Part shown: in pieces, positions 7,479 through 16,101 of the stretch
Position numbering within the stretch: the first letter of the stretch is position 1
Layout: the number at the start of each line of letters is the position of its first letter
The notes under the pieces: model-generated
The model's input: the letters and a program-made list of their open reading frames with translations, nothing else
Told to the model about the DNA's origin: nothing
Databases searched by the model: none
Program-made: the position numbers and the translations under genes
Origin: Azovibrio restrictus DSM 23866
GTDB lineage: Bacteria > Pseudomonadota > Gammaproteobacteria > Burkholderiales > Rhodocyclaceae
DNA: 64,000 bases
NCBI RefSeq assembly: GCF_000429665.1
Contig: NZ_AUCH01000001.1
Coordinates: 248,001-312,000, forward strand
Reading direction: 5' to 3'

Positions 7479-10400
7479 TCAGGGGTTCTTGAAGTTACCC
7501 AGCACCAGCATGTCTCCCGGCACGGCGGCCTGAGAGAAAGTGATGAAGTCGTCGGCTGGAAAGAGCAGGTTCTTGATGGCAAACAGGGAAACCGCCGTGA
7601 AGCTGACGTTCATCTGTGTCACGATCTGCTGCGGAACCTGGGCCTTGACCTGTTGATTGACCTTGGCCTCCAGGTCATCGGAACCCGAGGGACCGCCCCC
7701 CGCCACATGCCCGGTCACCGTTACCGCCTGACTCTGCATGGAGATGTTGATCTGCTGCTCCCGCCCACTGCCGCCAATACTGACAGGTGCGAAAGCCTGG
7801 ACATTGGAGGTAGCGTCGTTCCTGAAGGAGCCATACCAGGACCGCGAACAATCACCAAAGATGCAGGGCCAGTAGGAGTAGGTGCTGTAGGTATCCACCT
7901 CCATGGACTGGGTCTTGGAACCAGAGAGCAGCATCTGCCCATCGGCCTGGGGTTTCAGGGTCATGCCCGACAGATCCCAGGTCACCTTGTTGTCGGGAAA
8001 ATAGTATTTCGTGATCGTGCACGAGCCGGAATACTCCGTGCTGGTGGTCGTGGTCTGGGTCAGGCTGCTGAGATCCACATTGGAGGCCGATACGGGGGCG
8101 CGGGTGAATTCCCCCCAGGCCGCCTTCCCTGGCTCGCTGGATTTGCGCCCCACGAGGCTCCAGCCGGACTTGTTCATGGCACTGGAGAGCACGTCGGAGA
8201 AAAACAGTTCGCTACGGATCAGCAGGGACACCTGATTGTCCAGGGGTAGCGGTTCGGGCACGTTGTTGAGGAAGGTCAGGGTGGGATTGAGCAGTGCCCG
8301 GGTACCGGTCTGGATGAAGAGCTGCAGGATGTCCACATTCGCTTCGGTGCGCAGGACCTTGAACAGAAAGCCATTCGGCTTCATGGCATCGATCACCGGC
8401 ACATTGCTCAGGTCCAGGGCATTGACCAGGTACACCACGGGATTTTCGGCAAAATAGGCCTTTATGGCCGCGTTCAGCGCCACCTTTTCCTCGTCACTGA
8501 TTTCCATGTTGTCCACGGTGAAAGCCCCCTGAGCCATATCCAGCTCCACCTTCAGGAGATTGTGCTCTTTGCCATCAATGGTGGCGACCCCCATGACCTT
8601 CGAGAGATTGACGACTGCCGTCAGGGTCTTGCCAGCCATGCTACTCGGGGGATCACATTTTTCCGGTTCGCTGCCGACCTGGATGCAATTGGTCTGGCTG
8701 CCTTTTTCTATGGGCATCTGCAACTGGACCGTGCTGTTGTTGTTGGCCTGGAAGTTGAGCAGAGGGTAGCCATACTCCAGATAGAACTTCTTGATCGACC
8801 ATACCCCTTCCACCACCTTGGTCCGGGTCTGAGCGGAAATCGTGTTCTTGTAACGGGTGTCATGCTTGAGGGCCTCGTACTGCTTGCGCAAGGCACTATT
8901 GATCTGGGTCAGCCCCATGTTGAAGACCACATCCCAGCCATTGGTCACCGTTCCCGCCCCATTCAGATAGGAAATCAGCCCTGAAGCAGATGGCTGCTGG
9001 GAGCCGTTGGCGGCCATGGCCATCAGGCTGCTGCGTACGACTTCGATACCCGGCCCTCGGGCACGAGCCCTCCTGTTGCCGGCAAGCTGCAGGGGCACAT
9101 CGACAATCCGGGCCTCCAGGATGAAGGTCAGCCGGATGTCCACCGTCATGCCGGCACAGGCCAGGCCTTCATTGATCCGGGTCTTGGGCAAGGAAACCAG
9201 CCAGGAACCGAATGGCGTGACAGGGCTTACCCCTGCGGACCAGGAATAGCCCTGATCAGTAAAATCAGGCTGCCCCGTTGCCAGGTCGAACTGATAGACC
9301 CGCTCCCGCCAGGGGGTATGGAAGCGCAGACTAGCGCGCTCCACGTTACGATCAGTGAAGGGCTTGTCTTCAAAGGTGAGTTTGACGAGCAACTTGCCAC
9401 TTGCAGTGGAGTTCACCCCGCGCACCTCCGCCACCACCGCCAGAGCCCGCAGATTCACATACTGGCGAAAAGCCGGCGTGTTGGGATCGATGACGATCTC
9501 GAAGGCATGGCCGTTACTGATGTTTTCGACCAGGACCCCTTCGATGTCGATGGAGATGGGCTTGGTGGTTGAAGCCTGATACTGCAGCAGCTGGGACTTG
9601 GCTTCCAGGGTTGCCTCCCCCTGTTTGATACGGGACTGCATGAAGGTCAGAAGACTGTAGCTGGCAATGGGCGTGGGAGCCTGCAGCCAGGCATATTGCA
9701 GGGCCTGGTCCTGCAGCAGGAAAGCCTTGGCAAAGGTGGTGAGCATCTGGCGACGCAAATAATCGAGGCTGCCGGTCAGGCCCACCAGATCGATTTCTTC
9801 CTTGTCCAGATCCTTGACCTGGGCGGGATGCAGGGTATCCACCAGGCGCTCGAGACGCCCGGCCTGACGTTCATTCAGGATTTTCTGCTGCTGGTTCGTG
9901 TAGATGTCACGCTGGATCTGGTGCAGGCCGGACTGGGCACTGGTCAGGGCCTTGCCCCGGGCCGCCAGGATCTTGAAGGCGGCAACCATTTTTGCCTTGG
10001 CCTCGTTCACACCGCTGCCGCTCGGCCCGGTGGACATGACCACATCCAGCTGAATGGACATTTCATCCCAGTTCAAGCCGGCAGTATTGCCGTAGCCCAT
10101 GTCATCAAGGCCATCCAGGGTTTTCTGGGCGTCCTGCAGGTTCTTCACGGTACCGGAAACCGTGTTGTATACCTTCATGGTGGCATTCAGGACGTTCAGG
10201 GTCTTCTGAATGAGCTGGGCCGTCTGCCCCAGCTCCTTGACGGCCGAGATCGCACTCGAAGGGATCAGGACGGATGTGGCCAGGCTGAAGGTATTGGTCG
10301 CCACATCGAGGCCGAACTTGATGAGTTCCATGGTTTCCCATTGGGTAACCGCCGCCTTGTATTCCTGAACCGCCTGATCAACCTCGGCCTGCTGCTCGAA

Positions 10401-12488
10401 CAAGGCCTTGGAAAGCGCGTTGATCTTGTCCTGCTGAGCCTTGGCCTCGGCCTGGCTGGCCGTGATCACCCTATCGTACTGACTCGACATGTCCTTGACG
10501 GACTGGGCATTGGCTTCGACCAGGCCGGCGAGCAACGCGCCCGACTCGATAATGTTCTCATTGAGGGTCTTGGCGACCTCAATGGTCAGCTCTGCCTGCT
10601 TGCGCTGATTGATCTGGATGGTGTTCTCGCTGACCTGGCGCTGGATCTCCTGTAGGTAATCAAGGATTTTCCTTACAGCCCCCTCATAATCGCCGGCAGG
10701 AAGAATCGGAACGAACGCGCCGTAACCGGCATTGGGGGCATAACGGGCCAGATCCAAGGCACGAAAACGCATGGCTAGAAAATCCTCATCCTCCAACCCG
10801 GCTGGGATCACCACGCCAACCCAGTTCAGGTAAGCACGGGCCAGACGCTGGACCTGCCCTGCCCCCGCCTCCCCCGTCTGCATGCCCAGCACGGCCTCAC
10901 CGAAAGCCAGGGAGAACTCCAGGCTGTCCTTCAGCAAGGGTAAAAGGGACTGGGAGGGTGGTCGCCGCACATCATCACTGACCGAAGGCCAACCGCTGGC
11001 ATCCAAGTCATAGCGCAAACCATCGACGACCAGAAAACTCCGGCTGTCGTCCCGGCACTCGAAACGGGCGGCCCCCAGGAAACGGTCGCAGCCGATTTGC
11101 AAGTTATCGAAACCAGCAGCCTCCAGGCAAAGCACATTGGGCCTGCCCTGGGCCCGGAGATCGAGAATGTACCCGAACAGCCGGACCTCACTCCCCGGTA
11201 AATCAAGGGGGTTTTTCCCTGCTGCTGCAACCACATAACCATAGGTAATAAAACTCCGGACTTCCGAACGAGCCACCAGCTGCATCCCGGCCAGATCCAG
11301 TCGCGCCTTGTAAACATTGATGTTGGGCGTGGCAATGGTGGACACGACGCCCGGCTGGTCATCAGGAATCAGGGCAGAGAAATCTGTGTTGTCCAGGGAG
11401 GCGAAATTGGGATTGATCGAATCACCGAAAACCGTGCTCATGGCCGCCTTGAAAACACGCCCCCAGACCGCTGTACGTTTGTATTCCGTAAAAGTAGTCA
11501 GGGGCGCCAGGGTGACCTGGATGGGAGCCTGCTCAATGAAACACTCGTTCAACACCGGCAGAGACACGGCCGTGTCGTCGGCAAAAGCTTGAAACACGCT
11601 GTTCTGCCGGGCCCAGGTCTTCTCGTGCCACTGACCTGCCGCCAGACTTTTCAGAAAAGCCTGAGCATTGCTGAAACAGAGGAGCTTTCCATACTGCCGG
11701 ACAAACCCGAAGGCTCCCGTATTGGCATCGGTAGTGAAGTAGCGGAAATTGACCGCGCCAGGCCCGGTGAAATCCCCCTCCTGCTCCTCCAGAGCTTGCC
11801 GGACCCGTTCGAACCGAGCCGCATCGTAGGCAAACACCTGCACGATCTGGTCACCAATCGAGAGGGAGGAGACGAAATGGGTCCCCCACTGGGCAAACAA
11901 ATCCAGATATTCATTGGCATCCTCCTGGCTCAGCTCGGCAGCGACATCATTGAGTCCATGAGCCCGGAAATGGCGCATGCGGGCCATAGTACGCATGAAG
12001 GAGCCGTGCACTCCTATTCTGGGATCAGGCCGCAAGGCATGAACCGTGGTCAGAACCCGGTTTTCCTTGGTGGTATGGTGGAGAGTCTGGTCAGAACGAA
12101 CCAGCTTGACGAGAGCGTAACGAAGCTTGGGGTCGTCCAGGGCCACCCCCAGCACGGTAGCCAGTTCCTGGCGCGCCGTCTCCCCTTGTGGGGCAGACAG
12201 GAGCAGAGCGCCGGCAGGCAGGCAGGGCGGCGCCTGATCCATGCCGGGAGCCTCCACTTCGTACCCGAGCAGTGCCGTAACCAAACTATCCGGCGTTTCG
12301 TGCAAACTGATCACCGGATACCCCCAGTCACCCCGTGCCTCCGACGCTTCCACTGCTTGAAGCGCCATCGGTTGAGCTTCCGGTTTACACAGGATGTCGA
12401 GGTTCCCAGCCCCGGGATTCCAGCCGGGCCCATAGCCTCTCACCAGGTTTGCAGCAGCTCCAAGATACAGACCACTTAATCCAGCCAT
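7479..12488 (-). CDS. Giant MACPF (perforin-like) protein with helical middle and P-47/OrfX-like C-terminus
   Basis: A 1669-residue protein. Residues 191-212 (ANEYLDLFAQ, W201-GTHF-205, then SSLSIG) match the MACPF/CDC signature, and roughly 1-400 would be that pore-forming domain. Residues 600-970 are long heptad-like helices with a hydrophobic stretch at 722-750 (ELIKFGLDVATNTFSLATSV), like an alpha-pore-forming hairpin. Residues 975-1130 look like a beta-sandwich. From about 1181 (TNGWDVVFNMGLTQINSALR) to the end (FAIKNLLFPADDF, PGDMLVLGNFKNP) it resembles clostridial P-47/OrfX TULIP proteins. There is no signal peptide. The frame is open to 12542, but ATG 12488 has AAGGAG seven bases upstream. 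Third positions are visibly less GC-rich than in neighbours, suggesting transfer. A toxin or effector role is inferred; the fold calls are by motif only. Confidence 0.8.
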   Translation of the reverse strand: MAGLSGLYLGAAANLVRGYGPGWNPGAGNLDILCKPEAQPMALQAVEASEARGDWGYPVISLHETPDSLVTALLGYEVEAPGMDQAPPCLPAGALLLSAPQGETARQELATVLGVALDDPKLRYALVKLVRSDQTLHHTTKENRVLTTVHALRPDPRIGVHGSFMRTMARMRHFRAHGLNDVAAELSQEDANEYLDLFAQWGTHFVSSLSIGDQIVQVFAYDAARFERVRQALEEQEGDFTGPGAVNFRYFTTDANTGAFGFVRQYGKLLCFSNAQAFLKSLAAGQWHEKTWARQNSVFQAFADDTAVSLPVLNECFIEQAPIQVTLAPLTTFTEYKRTAVWGRVFKAAMSTVFGDSINPNFASLDNTDFSALIPDDQPGVVSTIATPNINVYKARLDLAGMQLVARSEVRSFITYGYVVAAAGKNPLDLPGSEVRLFGYILDLRAQGRPNVLCLEAAGFDNLQIGCDRFLGAARFECRDDSRSFLVVDGLRYDLDASGWPSVSDDVRRPPSQSLLPLLKDSLEFSLAFGEAVLGMQTGEAGAGQVQRLARAYLNWVGVVIPAGLEDEDFLAMRFRALDLARYAPNAGYGAFVPILPAGDYEGAVRKILDYLQEIQRQVSENTIQINQRKQAELTIEVAKTLNENIIESGALLAGLVEANAQSVKDMSSQYDRVITASQAEAKAQQDKINALSKALFEQQAEVDQAVQEYKAAVTQWETMELIKFGLDVATNTFSLATSVLIPSSAISAVKELGQTAQLIQKTLNVLNATMKVYNTVSGTVKNLQDAQKTLDGLDDMGYGNTAGLNWDEMSIQLDVVMSTGPSGSGVNEAKAKMVAAFKILAARGKALTSAQSGLHQIQRDIYTNQQQKILNERQAGRLERLVDTLHPAQVKDLDKEEIDLVGLTGSLDYLRRQMLTTFAKAFLLQDQALQYAWLQAPTPIASYSLLTFMQSRIKQGEATLEAKSQLLQYQASTTKPISIDIEGVLVENISNGHAFEIVIDPNTPAFRQYVNLRALAVVAEVRGVNSTASGKLLVKLTFEDKPFTDRNVERASLRFHTPWRERVYQFDLATGQPDFTDQGYSWSAGVSPVTPFGSWLVSLPKTRINEGLACAGMTVDIRLTFILEARIVDVPLQLAGNRRARARGPGIEVVRSSLMAMAANGSQQPSASGLISYLNGAGTVTNGWDVVFNMGLTQINSALRKQYEALKHDTRYKNTISAQTRTKVVEGVWSIKKFYLEYGYPLLNFQANNNSTVQLQMPIEKGSQTNCIQVGSEPEKCDPPSSMAGKTLTAVVNLSKVMGVATIDGKEHNLLKVELDMAQGAFTVDNMEISDEEKVALNAAIKAYFAENPVVYLVNALDLSNVPVIDAMKPNGFLFKVLRTEANVDILQLFIQTGTRALLNPTLTFLNNVPEPLPLDNQVSLLIRSELFFSDVLSSAMNKSGWSLVGRKSSEPGKAAWGEFTRAPVSASNVDLSSLTQTTTTSTEYSGSCTITKYYFPDNKVTWDLSGMTLKPQADGQMLLSGSKTQSMEVDTYSTYSYWPCIFGDCSRSWYGSFRNDATSNVQAFAPVSIGGSGREQQINISMQSQAVTVTGHVAGGGPSGSDDLEAKVNQQVKAQVPQQIVTQMNVSFTAVSLFAIKNLLFPADDFITFSQAAVPGDMLVLGNFKNP

Positions 12489-12542
12489 GACGACGCTCCT
12501 TGTGTCAGATAGCAGACTCGCCCCCGACAACGCCGGGCGCAC

Positions 12543-12571
12543 AAAATACTTATGTCATGCTATCGGATCAA
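12543..12571 (-). promoter_or_regulatory. Probable sigma-70 promoter for the MACPF gene
   Basis: On the minus strand TTGATC (12566-12571) and TATTTT (12543-12548) are 17 bases apart, leaving a leader of about 45 bases before ATG 12488. The remaining intergenic stretch (12572-12785) shows no gene or clear repeat. Confidence 0.5.
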
Positions 12572-12785
12572 CAGAGAGGCAGGCATCAGTTATTTATCTG
12601 GAATCATCACTGCACTTGCTGTTAAGCGTAGCGACCTGGCATGGGGAATGGATTCCGCTGCTACCAGCTGTATGCCATAGAGGAATCGGCTGCATGTCCT
12701 GCCATGGAGCAAACCCATAGCCGCTCCTGCAGCAGCGCTGCCAGGTGTTTTCTGCAAGGGGGTCGGAAAATTTGAATGCCAGAAA

Positions 12786-12817
12786 AGCAAAACGCCCCAA
12801 AAAGGGGCGTTTTGCTT
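12786..12817 (-). terminator. Terminator after tRNA-Ser(GCT)
   Basis: AGCAAAACGCCCC, loop AAAA, AGGGGCGTTTTGCT: a long stem just past the tRNA 3' end. On the minus strand the second arm is rich in T. Confidence 0.75.
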
Positions 12818-12822
12818 TGTAC

Positions 12823-12916
12823 TGGCGGAGACGGAGGGATTCGAACCCTCGATACGAGTTTTAGCCCGTATGCTCCCTTAGCAGGGGAGTGCCTTCGACC
12901 TCTCGGCCACGTCTCC
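12823..12916 (-). tRNA. tRNA-Ser (anticodon GCT)
   Basis: Reading the minus strand gives GGAGACG... acceptor stem, a D arm, an anticodon loop CTGCTAA (anticodon GCT), a long class II variable arm, the T-loop GGTTCGAATCC and a closing CGTCTCC, followed by a genome-encoded discriminator G and CCA. The 94-base length with a long variable arm is normal for tRNA-Ser. Confidence 0.95.
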
Positions 12917-12973
12917 ACGGGAGGCGCGAATCATATAGGTTTCGCGCTTTCCGGTCAAACCCTAACTGACAAA

Positions 12974-14194
12974 TTACTTGTCCAGGCCAAAGGACCGGTG
13001 CAGGACGCGCACGGCCAGTTCCAGGTACTTTTCGTCCAGTACCACGGAAATCTTGATTTCGGACGTGGAAATCATCTGGATGTTGATGCCTTCCTCAGCC
13101 AGGGCACGGAACATCTGGCTGGCAACACCGGGGTGGGAGCGCATGCCCACGCCCACGGCGGAAACCTTGCAGATCTTGTTGTCGCCGACGATTTCCCGGG
13201 CGCCGATGTGCTGCCGCACGCTTTCCAGCACAGCCTTGGCCTTCTCGAACTCCGGACGGTTCACGGTGAAGGAGAAGTCGGTCGTACCATCACGACCCAC
13301 GTTCTGGATGATCATGTCCACATCGATGTTGGCATCGGCAATGGGACCCAGCAGCTGGTAGGCAATGCCCGGGCGGTCAGGGACACCCAGCACGGTCAGT
13401 TTGGCCTCGTCCCGGTTGAACGCGATGCCGGAGATGATCGGTTGTTCCATGTTCTTGCCTTCCTCAACAGTGATCAGAGTGCCCTCGCCTTCATCCTGGA
13501 AGCTGGAGAGCACGCGCAGTTTGACTTTGTACTTGCCGGCAAACTCGACGGAACGAATCTGCAGCACTTTGGAACCCAGGCTGGCCATTTCGAGCATTTC
13601 CTCGAAAGTGACCGTATCCAGCTTGCGGGCTTCCGGCACGATGCGGGGATCAGTGGTGTAGACACCATCCACATCGGTGTAAATCTGGCACTCGTCGGCC
13701 TTCAGGGCAGCAGCCAGGGCGACACCCGTGGTGTCAGAGCCGCCACGCCCCAGGGTGGTGATGTTGCCGGCCTCGTCTACCCCCTGGAAGCCTGCGACCA
13801 CGACCACCTGCCCCGCATCCAGATCGGCGCGGATGTTGGCTTCATCAATGGAAAGAATGCGCGCCTTGTTGAAGGCGTCATCGGTCAGGATGCGCACCTG
13901 AGGCCCTGTATAGCTCTTGGCCTGGAGCCCGGCATCCTTCAGGGCCATGCACAACAGGCCAATGGTGACCTGCTCGCCGGTGGAGATCACCACATCCAGC
14001 TCCCGGGGATCCGGAGTTGCCTGGATTTCCTTGGCCAGAGCAATGAGGCGGTTGGTTTCGCCACTCATGGCGGAAACCACCACCACCACCTGATGCCCCT
14101 CGGCCCGGAAGCGAGCCACACGACGCGCCACATTCTTGATGCGCTCGGGGCTCCCCATGGAAGTGCCACCATACTTTTGAACTATCAAAGCCAT
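12974..14194 (-). CDS. lysC: Aspartate kinase
   Basis: A 406-residue cytoplasmic enzyme that phosphorylates L-aspartate, the first step to lysine, threonine and methionine. It opens with the family signature MALIVQKYGGTSMG and carries GRGGSDTTGVALAAAL and IYTDVDGVYTTDPR in the kinase domain. The C-terminal third has two ACT modules (PIISGIAFNRDEAKLTVLGV and ICKVSAVGVGMRSHPGVA), the usual lysine/threonine feedback sites. ATG 14194 opens the conserved core; an in-frame TTG four codons upstream is less likely. No leader peptide or lysine riboswitch is visible upstream. It supplies the pathway that also uses dapA at 19746-20624. Confidence 0.96.
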   Translation of the reverse strand: MALIVQKYGGTSMGSPERIKNVARRVARFRAEGHQVVVVVSAMSGETNRLIALAKEIQATPDPRELDVVISTGEQVTIGLLCMALKDAGLQAKSYTGPQVRILTDDAFNKARILSIDEANIRADLDAGQVVVVAGFQGVDEAGNITTLGRGGSDTTGVALAAALKADECQIYTDVDGVYTTDPRIVPEARKLDTVTFEEMLEMASLGSKVLQIRSVEFAGKYKVKLRVLSSFQDEGEGTLITVEEGKNMEQPIISGIAFNRDEAKLTVLGVPDRPGIAYQLLGPIADANIDVDMIIQNVGRDGTTDFSFTVNRPEFEKAKAVLESVRQHIGAREIVGDNKICKVSAVGVGMRSHPGVASQMFRALAEEGINIQMISTSEIKISVVLDEKYLELAVRVLHRSFGLDK

Positions 14195-14320
14195 TCCGCT
14201 ATCCAATCATGAGGTATGTGCAGGAAAACCTTGGGATTCTAGCGCAGGGAAAAAAACAAGGAAATGCCCCTGCTCTGCAAAAAAAATTGAACATGCCACT
14301 TGCAATTATGTCCAAAGGAT

Positions 14321-14358
14321 GTATATACTTAAGTCGTATATGACTTTGGTTGTATATA
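14321..14358. promoter_or_regulatory. Three phased GTATAT repeats upstream of the HTH gene
   Basis: GTATATAC (14321), GTATATGAC (14336) and GTATATAA (14352) are spaced 15 and 16 bases in an AT-rich intergenic region. The middle copy sits in the imperfect palindrome GTCGTATATGAC. The last copy could serve as the -10 box of the HTH gene. Autoregulation by that HTH protein is an inference. Confidence 0.4.
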
Positions 14359-14406
14359 AACCCCTAAGAGCAGTCACCTGACAATCTGACCCACGAGAGG
14401 CTAAAC

Positions 14407-14712
14407 ATGAGCAATATCAAGACCCTGGAAAAAATCGACCCCCGCGAAATCCGGCGCAAGCTGGGCCTGAACCAGCAGCAATTCTGGTCCAAGATCGGCG
14501 TTACCCAGAGCGGCGGCTCCCGTTATGAGAGCGGTCGCAACATGCCCAAGCCCGTGCGCGAACTGCTGCGCCTGGTGCATGTGGAGCAAATCGACATCCA
14601 GCGTATCAAGCGCGAGGACTTCGAAGTGGTGGAATACATGAAGGAACATGAAGCTGATCTCTTCAAGTCCCTGAAGAAGTCCGCCCGCAGCAAGATGAAG
14701 AACGCTGCTTAA
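14407..14712 (+). CDS. Small helix-turn-helix DNA-binding protein
   Basis: A 101-residue protein with an XRE-like HTH fold at about 12-60. IRRKLGLNQQQFWSKIGVTQ supplies the first helices and SGGSRYESGRNMPKPVRELLRLVH the recognition helix and cap. The C-terminal 25 residues are lysine-rich (KSLKKSARSKMKNAA), suited to DNA contact. It lacks any sensor or enzymatic domain. ACGAGAGG lies 6-13 bases before the ATG. It is divergent from lysC, with an AT-rich region carrying phased repeats between them that may be its own operator. The regulated genes are unknown. Confidence 0.8.
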   Translation: MSNIKTLEKIDPREIRRKLGLNQQQFWSKIGVTQSGGSRYESGRNMPKPVRELLRLVHVEQIDIQRIKREDFEVVEYMKEHEADLFKSLKKSARSKMKNAA

Positions 14713-14722
14713 TGCCGTCTCT

Positions 14723-14763
14723 AAACGGAGTCAGGGCGACACGCTCACCCTGACTCCCGTTTC
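14723..14763. terminator. Hairpin between convergent HTH and radical SAM genes
   Basis: AAACGG-AGTCAGGG pairs with CCCTGACT-(C)-CCGTTT around an 11-base loop, with one bulged C. It follows the HTH stop by 10 bases and overlaps the last codons of the convergent radical SAM gene. The T tail is short, so efficiency is uncertain. Confidence 0.5.
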
Positions 14764-15579
14764 CCGCTCTATCCGCTCCCCCCAGGCCCGCATCGCCTCC
14801 TCCGGAATTCGCGCCAGTTCTCCCGCTTCCGGCTGTTGGGAAGGCCGCGCCAGGCCATAGAGATGTATCCCCCTGAGCAGGTCTCCGGCCCTGCCGATCA
14901 GATCGAGATAAGCACACCTGGCCGCTTCATCAGGCTCCAGCCCATTTCTGGCAAACCAGCAGGTTTGCACCCAGGTAGGCGCCAGGGCAGCGCAGCCACG
15001 TAAATGCTCCAGCACCCGCCCGGACGTCTGCCGGCTCTTGTTGACCTCCAACATCCCCTCGGGATCGGCCCGGTCCACCTTGAACCAGACTTCTCCCCCC
15101 AAGGCCGCCAGCGCCGCCAAGCCCTCCCGGACTTCGGGCCTGTGCACGAAACTGCCATTAGTGATCAGACGCACGGGCAGATTACCCCTCAGACCCAGGC
15201 GCTCCAGCACGGCAGCCACCCGGGCCACCGCCTGGGAAAACTCCGGCGCACTGGTAGGTTCCCCGTCCCCCGAAAATGCTATATCTGCCAGACGGCGGCA
15301 ATCTTCAGCCACGTGCTGCTGCATATAGTCCCCTCGGAGCAGCTGTTGCAAAAACCCCTGCAGCTCCTGTTCGAGCCGGTCCAGATCCACCGGCGGCGGT
15401 CCGCCCCGACTCAAGCCTTCCACCTGGCAATAAACACAAGCCCAGTTGCAGGCCTTGTTCACATTCAGATTGATCCCGACGGACACCCCTCCTGCCCTGC
15501 GGGAAACCACCGGGTAGACGTAGACCAGCCCCGCCCGGTCACGTCGATGATCAGTCACGCTCAAGACTTGATTGCTCAT
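14731..15579 (-). CDS. Radical SAM protein (COG0731-like)
   Basis: A 282-residue iron-sulfur enzyme. The SAM-binding [4Fe-4S] cluster motif CNWACVYC gives C44, C48 and C51 in CxxxCxxC spacing. It is followed by FSGDGEPTSAPEF, the GGE-like SAM-binding loop, and LPVRLITNGSF. The overall outline resembles the COG0731 group related to wybutosine/TYW1-type oxidoreductases rather than QueE, whose proteins are shorter and carry a different loop. It is divergent from queD at 15650, so a role in modified-nucleoside metabolism is possible but unproven. The substrate cannot be named from sequence. Confidence 0.75.
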   Translation of the reverse strand: MSNQVLSVTDHRRDRAGLVYVYPVVSRRAGGVSVGINLNVNKACNWACVYCQVEGLSRGGPPPVDLDRLEQELQGFLQQLLRGDYMQQHVAEDCRRLADIAFSGDGEPTSAPEFSQAVARVAAVLERLGLRGNLPVRLITNGSFVHRPEVREGLAALAALGGEVWFKVDRADPEGMLEVNKSRQTSGRVLEHLRGCAALAPTWVQTCWFARNGLEPDEAARCAYLDLIGRAGDLLRGIHLYGLARPSQQPEAGELARIPEEAMRAWGERIERETGVRVSVSP

Positions 15580-15610
15580 GCAATCCCCTGAATTTGAAGG
15601 AGGAATGGAG

Positions 15611-15619
15611 TGCTATAAT
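15611..15619 (+). promoter_or_regulatory. Extended -10 promoter for queD
   Basis: TGCTATAAT, an extended -10 (TGn-TATAAT), lies 31 bases before the ATG at 15650. No good -35 is needed for this class. Confidence 0.6.
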
Positions 15620-15649
15620 CCGACGCCTTTCGAGCCGCCCCTAGCCATC

Positions 15650-16090
15650 ATGCAGATCACCCGCCGCCTGGAATTCGATGCTGGACATCGCATTCCGGAC
15701 CACAAGAGCCAATGCCGCAACCTTCATGGGCATCGCTACGTTATCGAAATCACGCTCGAAGGTGAAGTTTTAGAGGCTGCCGGCAAATCCGAAAACGGCA
15801 TGGTGATGGACTTTTCCGACATCAAGGCCATCGCCAAGAATCTGGTGGTGGACGCCTGGGACCATGCCTTCCTGGCCTACAAGGGCGATACGGCCGTACT
15901 TGATTTCCTGTCCACCCTGCCCGGCCATAAGACCGTCGTCGTGGAACATATTCCCACGGCCGAAAATCTGGCCCGCATCGCCTTCGACATCCTGGCTCCT
16001 GCCTACCAGGCCAGCTATGGCCAGCATCTGCAGCTGAAAAAGATTCGCCTCTACGAAACCCCCAACTGCTGGGCCGATGTAGAGGCGTGA
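15650..16090 (+). CDS. queD: 6-carboxy-5,6,7,8-tetrahydropterin synthase
   Basis: A 146-residue enzyme of the queuosine/7-deazaguanine pathway, acting on 7,8-dihydroneopterin triphosphate. The zinc ligands are visible in FDAGHRIPDHKSQCRNLHGHRY: the AGHR histidine and the two of HGHR, with the catalytic Cys two residues before NLHGH. MVMDFSDIK, WDHAFL and PTAENLAR complete the family pattern. Its frame is open to 15572, but the -10 element at 15614 places transcription start downstream of those codons, so ATG 15650 is the start. The length matches PTPS/QueD proteins. It is divergent from a radical SAM gene. Confidence 0.93.
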   Translation: MQITRRLEFDAGHRIPDHKSQCRNLHGHRYVIEITLEGEVLEAAGKSENGMVMDFSDIKAIAKNLVVDAWDHAFLAYKGDTAVLDFLSTLPGHKTVVVEHIPTAENLARIAFDILAPAYQASYGQHLQLKKIRLYETPNCWADVEA

Positions 16091-16101
16091 GTAGCGGATG
16101 C

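Noticed and set aside
12823..12916. tRNA-Ser as attachment site of an integrated element carrying the MACPF gene
   Set aside because: No integrase and no second copy of the tRNA 3' end were found near 7400-7480 or elsewhere in the interval.
14195..14406. Lysine riboswitch upstream of lysC
   Set aside because: The region is short, AT-rich and lacks the conserved junction sequences; the repeats look like protein-binding sites.
14731..15579. Radical SAM gene next to queD as queE
   Set aside because: Motif context (FSGDGEPTSAPEF) and length fit COG0731-like proteins better than 7-carboxy-7-deazaguanine synthase.
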